From assembly GCA_032988165.1 (NCBI GenBank), contig JANTQF010000028.1:62001-126000 (forward strand): 64,000 bases of DNA. The letters run 5' to 3'. The first letter of the stretch is position 1. Every line of letters begins with the position of its first letter. Below, in pieces: positions 12,840 to 23,947 of the stretch. The DNA comes from Emmonsiellopsis sp. PD_33. Taxonomy: Eukaryota > Ascomycota > Eurotiomycetes > Onygenales > Ajellomycetaceae. Under the pieces are notes generated by a model. It saw only the letters and a list, made by a program, of their open reading frames with translations. It was not told where the DNA came from and searched no databases. Made by a program: the position numbers and the translations under genes.

Positions 12840-14135
12840 TACATTATTTTAGTCATCTTGTTAGTTATCTTCCTATTAACTATCAGTCTAGTTTACCCAT
12901 ACATTATACCTCTGATAGCCAGTATTTTCATAGCTGTTCTATCATTGAAAGTTGTTGTTATTCTAATATTAATAATTATTATTATAGTTATTATTCTGGT
13001 AATTCTAATAGTATTGATTATTCTAATTATAGTAGCCATTAGAGTACTAATTATCATTTTAATAGTTCTAGTTATTAGGTCTGACTTCATCCTGGGGTTT
13101 CTTATTCTGGTTGAGCCTATTATTCTAATAGTTATTATAAGTATATTATTTCTGTGAGCTATAGCCATCCCTTCCATTCTGAAAGTTCTATAGTTAATAA
13201 GCATCTTTAATAGACTAATTATACTTATAATAGTTACTTCAGCAGTACTTATCCTCCTAGTTATATTATTTCTTAACCAAGAGAGCAACAAACTTCTCTA
13301 CAGTTATTTCAGGGTCAGGTTCATCCACTGTGAGGCATAGAGGCAGGTCAAGATGCTTTTATAAATGTAGAACTAACACATCCTTATTATTACTATAACT
13401 ACAGTGTTTAGCTACATAGATCAGCTCAGCTGTAAATATCATAATACTACAGCTATTCCAGGCATTCTATACTATGTAATATATCTTATTAAACTTATTA
13501 AGAAACTTACTAGGTATCATTCTAAATTAAGTCTTTAGAGCTTTGCAGATTTACATTACATCATCTAGGTAATTTAGAAGGCTATATCTGATTACATCTA
13601 ATACTTCTAAAATCTACTATATATTAGTTATACTACAAAAATAGATTGATAAGTTCTATTTGATAATCATCATATCTCTTGACTGTGCTGTCATCTTGAT
13701 GCAGGCAGTAAAGAAGAAGACATCTTAGTAGTAAGTTCTATAATCTTTATCTCAAATATTATTGAATTTAGTAGTATCTAGCTAGAAGATCTCAATGTCT
13801 ATCATCTTCTATAAAATATTAAATATATATAGAGCATATTAACTTTCTTGACTATTTTAAGTTTAATGGCTAGGTGCTAGGCTAGCACTACATCTACAGG
13901 CTAGTTCTTTCAGACCTTCATTGTCTCAGTCAGAAGGAGGTTAGTAGTTATCTTTATTAGATATTTACTGATATAATATGCTAATTTCTAACTTAGTAAG
14001 AGTCTCATAAAGTTACTCTCAGATCAGTTGAGTAATGATGTATATCTATTCAGTAGATAAATTATTATTATTTATTAGTGTAGCTAAGGTAGTAGCATCA
14101 TCAACAGTAGATATATTAATATTATTATTAGTCAT
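12840..14135 (-). pseudogene. gag: gypsy gag (relic) with Asn/Gln/Tyr-rich tail
   Basis: A candidate start at 14,135 reads MTNNNINISTVDDATTLATL. About 13,290-13,530 gives the capsid-like stretch KFLNKFNKIYYIV, NAWNSCSIMIFTAELIYVAK, DLPLCLTVDEPDPEITVEKF. From 13,290 down to about 12,870 the true frame is almost only Asn, Gln and Tyr (for example NQNKKPQDEVRPNN, then NNQYY, NYQNNNYNNNY) with Gln codons turned into TAG/TAA. Two longer open frames over the same bases, one rich in Ile/Val on the plus strand and one rich in Ile/Arg on the minus strand, are off-frame shadows of this low-complexity tail. Confidence 0.72.
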
Positions 14136-14474
14136 TCTATTTAATGACTTGATAGGTCTGACTAGACACTTTCTTGATGAGTATACTAGATTAGAATTAT
14201 TAGCTTAGCAAATATGAGTATTTTACTGAGATAAATAATTATTCTATCTAAATAGGTAATCTCAGAGTTGATTGATTACTAATAATATAATAGAGAATAA
14301 ACTCTGACATCATGGAACTTCTATCAGTTAAGTGTTATTATTAGTGTCTCAAATAGTGAATCTCATATTTGATGTTATAAATAAGAGCAAAAAGAAAGAT
14401 AGGAGAAATATAGAAGAGAGAGGAAAAGAAGAGTAAGAAGTTAAGTTTATTTATTTTAAATTCTAAGCTAACTT
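14136..14474. other. leader between gypsy gag and giant transposon
   Basis: This is the expected place for the 5' LTR and primer-binding site of the gypsy element. No LTR match was found. A purine-rich run (about 14,385-14,435) is present. The giant transposon begins directly after it. Confidence 0.4.
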
Positions 14475-14485
14475 CATCAGCAAAA
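14475..14485 (+). repeat. left terminal inverted repeat, outer giant element
   Basis: CATCAGCAAAA followed by an A/T run and ACTCC. It equals the start of the inner copy and the inverted form of the sequence at 52,361-52,371. The flank CTAACTT carries only one CAT before CAGC, which helps place the end. Confidence 0.7.
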
Positions 14486-14694
14486 AAATTTTTTTACTCC
14501 ACTTTAGTGTGCTAAGTCATGTAGCTTGCACATTAAAAGTACTTGAGCTGGCTTCAGGCTGGCTCTGAATTAGCATAAAAATCACAATCTTACTTCTGTA
14601 GTCTCTGGACTTTAAGTGATCTACATATAGGCCTTGCACCCCTCTAGTATTATGTGGGATGTTGACTGTCCCCATGTTGCCTCAGAGTAGTCTT

Positions 14695-14850
14695 GTGCAT
14701 GAAGGGAGAACCTTAATATGTCTTGTACATGCCTTATTATATATCCTTCCTTGATGTTAGTATGTGCATGAAGGGAGAACTTTGATGCATCTTATGCATG
14801 CCTTATTACATATTCTTTCTTAGTATTAGTATGAGTCAGAAGGTAAGACT
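14695..14850. repeat. short tandem repeat, about 65-bp unit
   Basis: Two and a half units containing GTGCATGAAGGGAGAAC, a TGTACATGCCTTATTA-type block and TTAGTATG, ending in a (TA)n run near 14,860-14,893. The inner copy has the same array at 30,125-30,290. Confidence 0.75.
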
Positions 14851-15734
14851 CTAATAGATTATATATATATATATAATTGATTATATATATAATTATTATT
14901 ACTACATTATATAAATACATTATTATTAACTAACTACCCTACCTACTTCATGCATTCAGATTTCACATAACCTTACATCTTCATTTATTAGTATGTCTTA
15001 CATGTTATAACAAGCTAATCATCTTCATGATCATCCATGCTATCATCCTGATTGCAAGTTCATAATAATAAATCTAAGTGGGCTGATCCTGTCATTCTTC
15101 ACTCTTACCACTATTATTTACTATTACTATTATTATTGACTATTATCTTCATTATTTACTTGCACTGTCATCATTAGCTATCTGCTATCATTTACTATTA
15201 TTACTCATTAACCTTATTAGAGTCATCCACACTATGAAATATAAATACAACAAAATATAATATCTGATGATGTCTTATAAAATGTGAATGTACTCTATCT
15301 ACTAGTAGGATTACCTACTTAATAGCTTAAATAGAGAGTAGATTATCTGGACATCTGATTTTCCTTTTATAGCCTTCCTCCTCAAGGCTCTAGATGAGTT
15401 ATAGAGTAAGATTACTTTAATTAGTACACTTTCATATCTCATTAGGGATATAAAAGTATACTGATCAAAAGAATCTCACTTCTGAACCCATTCTGAGCTA
15501 ACTCTATTTCTAGATATAAGTTATAGTATATTAAGCTGAGAAACTATGTAGAGATCAACTGTCTAAGAAAAGATTAAAATTAATAGTAATGATAGTTATT
15601 ATTAGTTATCTACTACTATCATTATGTGCCATTGCTGTTATTATTAGTAGTTGTTGCTATTATTTGTTATTACTATTATTATTAGTAGTCTTATAAGTAC
15701 AGACATGCACTGTATGTTACTTTGAAAAATATTA

Positions 15735-16015
15735 GGAAGTCTAAATAGCATACCATAAAGTGAGAGTAAGAAAAAGGGCTGTCTGAATAGCATGCCATGA
15801 AGTGAGAGCAAGAAAAAGATAGTATATTATAAAGTGAGGATGAGAAAAAGAGCTGCCCAGACAGTATATCATAAAGTGAGAATGAGAAAAAAATAGTATG
15901 CTATAAAGTAAGGGTGAGAAAAAGGGCTACTCAGATAGCATACTATAAAGTGAGAGTAAGAAAAAGGGCTGTCTGGATAGTATACCATGAAGTAAGAGTA
16001 AGAAAAAGGGTTATT
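15735..16015. repeat. minisatellite with GAGAGTAAGAAAAAG core, outer copy
   Basis: Seven degenerate units built on AGCATGCCATGAAGTGAGAG and AAGAAAAAG, with unit length alternating between about 30 and 42 bp because GGGCTGTCTGGAT is present or absent. The inner copy carries the homologous array at 31,180-31,455. Confidence 0.8.
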
Positions 16016-16049
16016 AAAAAGAAGTAGAAAGAGTTACAAAAAGAAATAA

Positions 16050-16450
16050 AGCCTACTTTTTAATGATGATAGCTATTATTATTAATCATCTACTATTATC
16101 ATTATATGCTATTATTATCATTATTAGTAGTTATTATTATTATTTATTATTACTATCATCATTAATTATTTTATAAGTGCAGGTGCATACCCTACATTGC
16201 ATTAAATTATCTTTATTATCTGCTATTACTATTATATGCTGTTGCTATCATTATTAATTGTCTCATAGATGTAGATATACATTACATATTGTATTGAATT
16301 GTCTTTATTATCCACTACTGCTATTATGTGCCATTACTGTTATTATTAGTAATTATTATCATTATTTATTATTACTATCATTATTAGTTGTCTCATGAGT
16401 GCAGATGCACACTGCATGTTACTTTGAATTATCTTTATTATTATCTATTA
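16050..16450. repeat. degenerate (TTA)n-derived array, outer copy
   Basis: Trinucleotide-like runs of ATT/TTA/CTA/GCT mixed with longer blocks such as TAGTTATTATTATTA. A homologous array is at 31,500-31,880. Confidence 0.75.
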
Positions 16451-16454
16451 GAAT

Positions 16455-16735
16455 GAGGTGTAAAATCTCAAGCAGTAAGGTACTTAATTATTATCTAAAA
16501 GGCTGATAACCTCAATCTTGTGCCTACTATAATTTAGTGTAGAAGTAACTTTAACATTAGAATTTTCTTCCTCAGTAGATAAATTGCTAGCCTCTCAGCT
16601 CTTTTTGTATTTTGAAGTTTGAGTTACAAATAAAGTGATATTACTTCTTTCACACTTAACTATTTATACATATTCCTACTTAACTATTACTTTATGCTAG
16701 TTATAGATTATATACTAGGATTTTTTTGAATAACC
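16455..16735 (-). pseudogene. short coding-like fragment conserved in both giant copies, outer
   Basis: On the minus strand one frame reads STEEENSNVKVTSTLNYSR and HKIEVISLLDNN, and the inner copy at 31,890-32,100 reads STEKENSNVEVISISNHSR and YKIEIISLLSNN in the same frame. Third-position and RIP-type differences with a kept frame suggest a former exon, flanked by simple-sequence arrays. Function unknown; the parent gene is not defined. Confidence 0.35.
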
Positions 16736-16749
16736 TAGTACCTATAGCT

Positions 16750-16930
16750 AACAGCAAACTTTTTACCTGGGAATATTTGCTGTTGCTGTCATTATTAGCT
16801 GTTAGCTACTATCACTATATGCTATTACTATTATAATTTATAGTCAGCTATTATCATCATTATTTACTGTTACTATCATTATTAGCTATTGGCTATTATT
16901 ACCTTTATTTGCTCTTACTGTTATACACTG
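16750..16930. repeat. degenerate (TTA/GCT)n array
   Basis: Simple-sequence block of ATTATTAGCTGTTAGCTACTATC type between the short minus-strand fragment and the plus-strand AYRH gene. The inner copy has the same block at about 32,215-32,365. Confidence 0.7.
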
Positions 16931-17515
16931 AATAAAGATATAGAAGTTAAGCTAACATAATCTCATAATCTTATAAATAAATTAATAACTTAATGCTAAT
17001 ACTAATAATGTGGAGAGATAGTAGTCTAAAATCTAAAAGAGAAAATGAATTAATAGTAAATGAGGATGAAATAAAATCCACACAGGGAGTAAGTAGCATA
17101 CAGACATGTAGAGAATGTTAGGACTAATAAAGATGATTAAAGAGACTATTAAAATAATAGTTAACCTCATATAATTAGTAATTACAGGCCTTAAACTCAG
17201 AGATCAATTAAGTGAATGTAGCAGGCAAAATAGAGACAGGCTGTACCAGTATAGCTAATAGAGCTACCTCATGTATTCATCTGAATAGAATTCCAAATAA
17301 CCACTGAAGGTAATAAGAAAATAGAAGGACTGAAGGCCAGGCAGGGCCTAAAAGATAATGAAAAATGCTTATTAGAATGAGAGATAAATATAGTGACAGT
17401 GTAGAAGCAAAATATATATAGTGAAGAGGTAGAAGATATAAAATGATAAGAATAGAATGAAAAGAGAAAATTAAAGTAGAGAAATTAAATCAAGTGACTT
17501 ACTATATGATCAAAA
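16930..17515 (+). pseudogene. AYRH-motif small gene, paralogue of the zinc-ribbon gene, outer copy
   Basis: The plus frame reads SHNLINKL, then CGEIVV, NPHRE-VAYRHVENVRTNKDD, NNS-PHIISNYRP, RQAVP-, LIELPHVFI, IEFQITTEGNKKIEGLKAR and an acid/basic tail. The block NPxREyVAYRHxENxRxNKD followed by NYRP and RQA..LIEL also occurs in the zinc-ribbon gene at 45,717-46,340, so the two are paralogues on opposite strands of the same element. The Cys pair here is C-x5-C rather than a clear C-x2-C ribbon. Most stops stand for Gln codons. It is the gene nearest the left end of the element. Homologous inner copy at 32,370-32,945. Function unknown; nucleic-acid binding is a guess. Confidence 0.55.
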
Positions 17516-17579
17516 GATGATGAGTAAAATTACACTAAAATATCTAGATTTTCTTTACTACTAATAGCATTCTGCAACT

Positions 17580-18190
17580 CAACTCACTTCATACATATTT
17601 AGTAGTCAGCTGTTGTTGCTATTATTTGCTGTTACTATCATAATTGATAGTTATTACTATTATTTACTGTTGCTATTATTATTAGCTATTGACTATTAGT
17701 TATTACTATTATAAGCTATTATTATTATAGTTGATAGTTAGCTGTTATTATCATTATTTGCTGTTACTATCATTATTAGCTATTAGCTATTAATTACTAT
17801 CATTATATGCTATTACTATCATAATTAGTAGTCAGCTATTATTGCCATTATTTGCTGTTGCTGTTATTATTAGCTGTTAGCTGTTAGCTACTATCATTAT
17901 ATGCTATTACTATTATAGTTAGTAGTCAGCTATTATTGCTATTATTTGCTGTTACTGTCATTATTAGCTATTAGCTATTAGCCACTATCATTATGTGCTA
18001 TTACTATTATAATTGGTAGTTAGCTGTTATTGCTATTATTTGCTATTACTATTATTATTAGCTGTTAGCTGTTAGTTATCATCATTATATGCTATTACTA
18101 TTATAATTAGTAGTCAGCTATTATTACTATTATTTGCTGTTACTGCCATCATTTCTAATTGATCTTTACTATTACTATTATTACTACTAT
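17580..18190. repeat. long degenerate (TTA/GCT)n array, outer copy
   Basis: More than 600 bp of blocks such as GTAGTCAGCTATTATTGCTATTATTTGCTGTTACTGTCATTA, repeated with a period near 90-95 bp (GTAGTCAGCT or GTAGTTAGCT recurs), then trinucleotide-like sequence. Homologous array at 33,040-33,520. Confidence 0.75.
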
Positions 18191-18194
18191 TATT

Positions 18195-21100
18195 TGTCAT
18201 TACTCAAGCATAATGTTCAATGCTTGGATTATTTCTTCCTTAGAGCTGAGAGGTGTACTAGTATTAGGGGATGCTAAATATTCAAGAAGTAATGCAACAT
18301 TAAGGATACTCACTGAGAGAACTCAGATTTAATAGGTTCAAATATTTAGAATAGATTTATCTTCATCATTTTAATAGTATGTGATTAAGAATGCTATCTC
18401 TTCATCTATATTACTAAGAGCTATTCTACAGACCAATATAGCTTTATAGTTTATAATAATGTGATTTTTTATATCATTAAAATTTTCCTTCAATATTATC
18501 TTATGCATCTATTTCAGCTTTCTACTAGAAGGTAGCTCTTTTGGTAGTTCTTATTTACCATCTAGAACCCTGCTTGAATTAGATGCCTCCAGTGCTGATG
18601 TCAGTGTTACTTGACTCTGACATACTAGTATCATTATTGCTATTAGAGTTATATTGTAGATCCTAGTAGTTACTAATAGTAGAGTTATAGCCACTGATAT
18701 TTCCTCTATATTTAGAAATGCTCTTCATGTAGCTGCTATGATTTAGAAGATAGAAGGTTCTCATTAAGTAGAGTAGATTATTACCTCTATATCACTTAAC
18801 TCTAACATGCTAATATTATTGTCACTATCAGAGTTGTATTGTAGGTTCTGGTAGTTACTAATGGTAGAGTTATAGCTGCTAACATTTTCTCTATATTCAA
18901 AAATACTCTTTATATGGGTGCTGTGACATGAAGTTTAAGAAAGTAAATTTTTTATATTACTTCTTAATCTTCTGAATTTTAATAGTACTGTGAAAGTCAC
19001 TACATCCTGCATGTTGATGTCATTGTTGGCTGTTACTTCTATTATTAACTATTATTTCAATCATTCACTATTAGAGTTACTTTATTTACTCTATTAATTA
19101 ATTGGGTGAATTCAAAGAGTAGTACTTCTATAACTTACTTATTAAATCATCATCTTTCTGTGCCTGTCTTTCTCAGCCTCTTTTCCTATATATCCACCTG
19201 CTTTCTTACCAAACTCATAAAGTTAGAATGATAGATAGTATTATATTGATCCCAATCAATATAATGATTGATGAAGTATACTGGCTATTGATCCTACTTT
19301 AATGAGAAAAACTTTGAAATCATATAGGCACTTTGAACCATATATTCTAAAGAGTAAAATTATTGATTAGTTAGATACTGTCTTTAATTTATCTGACTTA
19401 AAGTAGGCTTCTTAATCTCAAGTATACTAGTAATCTCATGTGGAAATCCAGTTGATCCTTCATGAAGCTGGAAAACATTAATGAAGGCATCTATATATAT
19501 AACACTTTGTAAAGAATCCTCATTATAGACCTCCCATGTATGATCTTTAACTGTAAGAATGACCTTAAGATGTCTAATTCTCTATCTATTTGTAAGAGAC
19601 TATTAATCTGCCTTCTTCTTCTAAACTTAGATATAATTCTTATGCTAGTCCTCTCCTTCCTCCTACTTGAGACTACATCTAATTAACTTCTATTTCAGTC
19701 TATCTTCTTTCACTAGCTCATATTTATTGATTTGCCAACAGAATATTGACCTATGAAGCTATATGACATACTCATCCACTCATAAAGAATCTAACTCTAG
19801 ATGATTAACTATAGTTTCAGAGCTCTCTATATCATTATGTTTCTTTTGCATCTCCTGCACAAACATTATAAATGCCTCCTGAAGACTATCTAACTGCAGT
19901 TACTAATATAAACTCCTAAAGTGTATCTTATCCTGTGGAAGGCCCCCCCTCTTTACTTTCTTATACTTATAGGCTATCAGATTAAGAGCTGTGCTGAGCT
20001 TGCTGACCTTAGCATTAATGAAAGCATTAAGTTTGCTTGAAGAACTAATTATTTGCATGTGAGCCTTAATGCTATACTAAAGGGTCTAGCAGTTAACTCA
20101 ATATATAATATATCTAATAATCTGAACCTCAAACTCATTGTGCTTATTATACTTATTTATTTAACTGAATGACTTCTTCACTAAATATTTATAAGTACTC
20201 TCTGAGCTGTTTGTATCCATATTATTGGTAGTTCCCATTAATTAAATAAAATTAACATAGTGTTGAATAATATGGAACTGTAGGAAGTTAAAGTGGCTGT
20301 CCTTTTGATATTTACTAAAGATATACTTTAACTTATTAATTTAATATAGTGTAATTTTCATATACTTCAAAGTTTCATTATTATAAGATTGATAGTCAGC
20401 AAGCATTCAGAAGTCTATAATTACCTGTAAGAAAAGAATTATAGTATTTACCTCTAAATCTTTAATTAAGGATGTAATGATAGAGATCAGCTGTTACATC
20501 AAAGCCTCCTATTTAATCCTGATTCATTACTTAACCTCACTGAAGTTCTTTTAGAATATCTTTAGTCCAGTAAATCTAGAAATCAGCTTTAACTATTCAT
20601 CTAGTTACTTTATATCACTTAAATCCTCTATTAACACAGTCATTGTAGAATTAGTCTGTCTTCTTTTGTAAATAATATTCTTCAGGTGCTGTCTACATCA
20701 GGTCAGTAGATAGTCAAGCAACCCTTTAAGCAATTAATGTAGGAAATTAAGCATTATTACCATATAAATATTAGTGAATTTGTGGCCCCAGGCAAAGTTA
20801 GGTACAGAGTGAATACTCATATTAGTATTAATTTCATCTCTTTCCAGTTATTAAATGATATCTTTTATATATTCATATATTTATAATAGTCATCTAGTTT
20901 GTAGATTCTTGCATTCTTTGAGGAGAACCTAATATATTGTACAGTATGAGTTACTCTTAACTCCTATAAGAATAGTCTGTTCTTCATAGTTAGCCATTAA
21001 TTCAGTAATGATGGGAAAATACTTCTAGTAGCATCTATTAGTACAAAGAATAATAGTATCATCAACTAAAAGTTTTTTAATAGCTTGTGAAGCTATCAGC

Positions 21101-21688
21101 TTTATTTTCAATGCATTACTTAAGGCTCTTTAGAATGACTCACATTCAAAAATCCATTTTATAACTATATAATAAATAGTTGCTTTCATACCCTAATCCT
21201 CCTTTATCTTGATAATGGGTAGAAACCCAATTAGGATCAAACTAGAGACATCTTATTTTTATTATACATAACTGTTTAGATTCCTAATTATCATATAAAT
21301 TAACTAGGCAGATAAATCATCATGATGTTGGATTAGAATCATCTTATTAATAGTGATAAGTAATGGCACAACTGTGGCCTCATCCTTAAGTTTCTTCTGG
21401 GTGTTTCACCACCAATCCACAGTGTGTATCTCAGTGTATACTTGATGATTCTTTTGGTTGAATACTCATATGAGCATATAGGTAAGATGTTCCTTGAAAG
21501 TTTCATATCTAAGTAGAAAGGAGATAACAGGTAGAACATTCTAATAGTAGAACTAATATTTATTAGTAGAATTATTATTAATTGTACTGTTTACTATTAT
21601 AATCTTTACTCTCTAATTTCTTATTGATATTCCCTACTTAATAGCATCAAGCTTGCATTGCCATTCATCTGCACTATTAAAGCTCAAC
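18195..21688 (-). pseudogene. Plavaka-like transposase, outer copy, main 3' part
   Basis: Minus strand, read downward from 21,688: SADEWQCKLDAIK, FLLRYETFKEHLTYML, IHTVDWW-NTQKKL, ATVVPLLITINK, DLSA-LIYMIIRNLNSYV, ILIGFLPIIKIKED, LVDDTIILCTNRCY-KYFP, HSVPNFAWGHKFTNIYMVI, LLKGLLDYL, SRFTGLKIF and, near 20,400-20,150, LADYQSHD, FNSFNF-type HVIQHY and SESTYKYLVK. This string of motifs is characteristic of Plavaka-type transposases (CACTA/EnSpm-related RNase H fold). Tail motifs such as YIDWDQYNTIYHSNFMSL (about 19,230-19,270) and a Ser/Asn-rich duplicated segment (18,600-18,920) follow. The hAT element at 21,689 interrupts the gene, and the 5' part resumes at 27,234. Stops and the Asn in TINK (Asp expected) make it dead. 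Confidence 0.85.
21681..21688 (+). repeat. 8-bp target-site duplication, left (hAT)
   Basis: AGCTCAAC directly before TAGACTGG. The same 8 bp follow the element at 27,226-27,233, and a single copy is found at the unoccupied homologous site in the inner giant element (about 37,213-37,221). Confidence 0.93.
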
Positions 21689-21710
21689 TAGACTGGCCAC
21701 TGAGACCATG
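21689..21710 (+). repeat. hAT left terminal inverted repeat
   Basis: Twenty-two bases starting TAGACTGGCC and ending GACCATG. They match the inverse of 27,204-27,225 at 20 of 22 positions; the mismatches are the C/T and A/G sites in the middle. Confidence 0.92.
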
Positions 21711-21888
21711 TTAGGACCAGGATTAAAGTATACTCTTATCATTTTACTTAATATATTAGTCCCTTTTTATGTAAAATCACTTTAATATAGATACTATATC
21801 ATGTTATAGTATAGATAAATTAGTTCAGAATCATGTTATAAAGGAATATTTTACTCATAAATCATATTATATATCTATCTTTTCAGTT

Positions 21889-21940
21889 CTGGTCCTGTTT
21901 GGTCCCATTATCTATATATAGGACCAAATGGGACCAGGAA
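21889..21940. promoter_or_regulatory. subterminal palindromic motif of hAT (GGTCCCATT/AATGGGACC)
   Basis: CTGGTCCTGTTTGGTCCCAT and, 10 bp later, the inverse form GACCAAATGGGACCAG. Related copies occur near the other end (TGGTCATACCTGGTCCCATT at about 26,979-26,998) and a shorter GGACCAGG at 21,714. hAT transposases bind subterminal repeats, so binding sites are a reasonable but unproven reading. Confidence 0.45.
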
Positions 21941-22050
21941 TACCACAATATTACCTAATCATAATCACATGTGTTACTAATGGTGTCAAGCCAGTAGCAG
22001 CCCTGCCACACATCATATAATAATTTCAAATTGGGAGATTTGCACCAGCA

Positions 22051-22071
22051 AGTGTTACTAAATATCATTAC
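22051..22071 (+). repeat. 21-bp perfect direct repeat, copy 1 (hAT)
   Basis: AGTGTTACTAAATATCATTA plus C. It is identical to 26,915-26,935 and lies just beyond the 3' end of gene A; the partner lies just beyond the transposase stop. Confidence 0.8.
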
Positions 22072-22156
22072 TTTTCATTGCCTGAAGGCCTCAGCCCCAA
22101 CTCTAAACTAAAAAAACTAAAAAACTAAAAACACACAAAAACATTAAAAAACCCTC

Positions 22157-22759
22157 TTAAACCTTAGGGACAGTCTGCCTAAAGTACTCTAACTTAATTG
22201 CATCTGCTATCTCTCTCACCAACTGCATATTCTCAACCCTGAGAGTCAACTGCTTTTCATGCACTATCATTTTAATTCCACCTATATTCATAATATAATC
22301 AGTATATATATTTAGTAGACTTAGTAGAGTAGTTAACTTACACTCAAAAAGGGTGGTGAGAGCTGTTTCTGCTGCCAACTGGATGACATCAAGGGTGGAG
22401 CACTGGAAGCAATGCTTCCCATCATTAATCTTGCAGATTAGATGTGCTATCATGGCCTTGGCAAAAATGAGCTCCTCAGATTTCTGATAGAACTGGACCT
22501 CCTGAATCTACTCTATTAACCTGAATGAGCCACTGAGCATTACTAAAAAGCATGACTATAACTTACTGTTCTTATTGCAGTAGTGGCAGGGCTTGAGATT
22601 GCATTTAATCTAGTAGTTTCTTAAGGTATTGAGGAGCTTAGCATGGTATCAATCCCACTTAGCCTCCCACTCAGTAACACATGCCTCATAGGCTGCTTTG
22701 CAACTGGGTGCACTATTTTTCATCACTACTTGGCAGGGGAGGGGGGTGTACTTTGGCAT
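22157..22759 (-). pseudogene. hAT accessory gene A (unknown, CxxC motif)
   Basis: Minus strand from ATG at 22,759: MPKYTPLPCQVVMKN, APSCKAAYEACVTEWEAKWD, HAKLLNTLRNY, KCNLKPCHYCNKNSK. An intron follows (GTAAGT..TCATTCAG, about 22,527-22,572), then a second exon with IQEVQFYQKSEELIFAKAM and an open 98-codon stretch (MIAHLICKINDGKHCF, later LTTLFECKLTTLLSLLN and VREIADAIKLEYF) to a stop at 22,157. About 175 residues in all. KPCHYC with further Cys could bind a metal. Only three stops (WD*, NY*, IE*) interrupt it, at Arg-, Trp- and Gln-type codons, so it is among the least decayed genes here. Divergent from gene B. Function not recognised. Confidence 0.65.
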
Positions 22760-23194
22760 TTTTGAATCAGAGGAGGGGGTATCAACATGTTTGGATAAAG
22801 GGCAGGGGAGATAGAGACATAGCTGATTGGGATGATGGGAGAGGAGGAATAAAATAGATAGAGAAAAGAAGAAGAGAGAGGGGAAGAGAAGGGAAAAAAA
22901 AAAAAATGTTATTGAAATTCCAACTCTAATCAGCTATCCTAGTAACCTGTAATCATCACCTAGGTCTATCCCTGATATAAATTGCCTGGCAATGCTATAC
23001 AAAGAATATCAAATATAGACACATTAAATGTAAATAACCTGCTTTTAGATTAGAGAAATTCCCCCTATCTTTTTATTTTTCCTCCTTTTCTTCTCTTTCT
23101 TCCCTTCTTTTCCTACCACTATTCCACCTCTCCTCTTTTGATATCCCTATCCCACTATCATAATTGTTGCTTTCTCCTACTACTATCACCAGCC
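22760..23194. promoter_or_regulatory. shared divergent promoter region of hAT genes A and B
   Basis: A 435-bp gap between the starts of genes A and B. It holds a purine-only tract (about 22,854-22,906, ending in a long A run) and a mirror-like pyrimidine tract (about 23,063-23,130). The left hAT relic has a similar pyrimidine tract between its divergent genes. Promoter function is inferred from gene orientation. Confidence 0.45.
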
Positions 23195-23947
23195 ATGTCT
23201 TCACCTGCCTCCAAGATCTGCATGACTAAGGCCTGTGAGCATCACCATCAGCTTGAGAGGCCTGAGAAGGAAGCATTCAAATGGGGTGAGGCCAACTACA
23301 AGGTGCACTATGTCACACTGAAGAAGCTGCATGAGGAAAATAAATGATAACAATCTATAATAATGCTTATATATGAATTCAGCTAATCTGTGCTAGGAAT
23401 GAGGCCAATGAGGCTGGGTGCAAGAAATTGGAGAAGGAGGTAGTAGAGTAGCTGATGTAGAAGCATTGGGACTAGAAGCACTCTCAGAAATGATATGAGA
23501 TAAAGGTGGAGTAGGAGGAGGCCATGAAGAAGGCTGCTAGGAAGAAACACTATCAGGAGCAGGTCAAGGGAATCCTGGAGTGTGAGGCTAAAAAGCCCAA
23601 GCAGGTAAGAGTTCTAGTCATACTCTTTAATAACACTCTTCTAATCTAATTGAATGAATTAGTAGGTTCACAATGAGAAAGGGATTAAGGACCTCTTTGC
23701 CTCCTGCATGTGCACAATGATTCAGGACATTAAAGAGGCTGCACTGCTCTCTAGCCAGGTTAATCTCCTTGCTGCTGAGGTTGATGCCAATGTGGCTGAT
23801 CAGAAGATAGCTGATTTTGATGCCCAGATTGATCTGGCCTGTTGTGAGGAGCTGCCTCTACCAGAGGAGGTACTAGAGGATAAGTTTGAGGTTATCCTCA
23901 CCTCTGATGAGGAGGAGGAGGAGGATGAGGAGGAGGAGGAGGAATGA
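23195..23947 (+). pseudogene. hAT accessory gene B, coiled coil with acidic tail
   Basis: Start ATG at 23,195 (CACCAGCC context): MSSPASKICMTKACEHHH, RPEKEAFKWGEANYKVHY. A likely intron ends at ATTCAG (about 23,382); exon 2 reads RNEANEAGCKKLEKEVVE, KHWD, EEAMKKAARKKHYQEQVKG, ECEAKKPKQ. An intron GTAAGA..TAG (23,604-23,663) follows; exon 3 reads VHNEKGIKDLFASCMCTMIQ, VNLLAAEVDANVADQKIAD, CCEELPLPEEVLED and then Glu/Asp only. About 210 residues. The Lys/Glu heptad-like composition predicts coiled coil. TAG codons in exon 2 sit at Gln positions and TGA at Arg. The GAG/GAT repeat continues past the stop to about 24,045, so the acidic tail may have been longer. Related to the relic at 5,240-6,114. 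Function unknown. Confidence 0.7.

Larger units (their letters stand above)
8590..14135 (-). mobile_element. Ty3/gypsy chromovirus relic (LTRs not found)
   Basis: A collinear gag-pol series on the minus strand: gag start near 14,135, Asn/Gln/Tyr-rich gag tail, Cys/His finger, protease-like, RT, RNase H, integrase, chromodomain ending near 8,590. The order RT-RNase H-integrase plus terminal chromodomain identifies a chromovirus-type gypsy element. I compared 14,136-14,474 with 7,538-8,589 by eye and found no LTR pair, so the LTRs are lost, too diverged, or truncated by the giant transposon beginning at 14,475. Confidence 0.85.

Noticed and set aside
12831..13291. Overlapping open frames rich in Ile/Val (+) and Ile/Arg (-)
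   Set aside because: They are off-frame readings of the low-complexity Asn/Gln/Tyr tail of gypsy gag; the gag frame is continuous on both sides.
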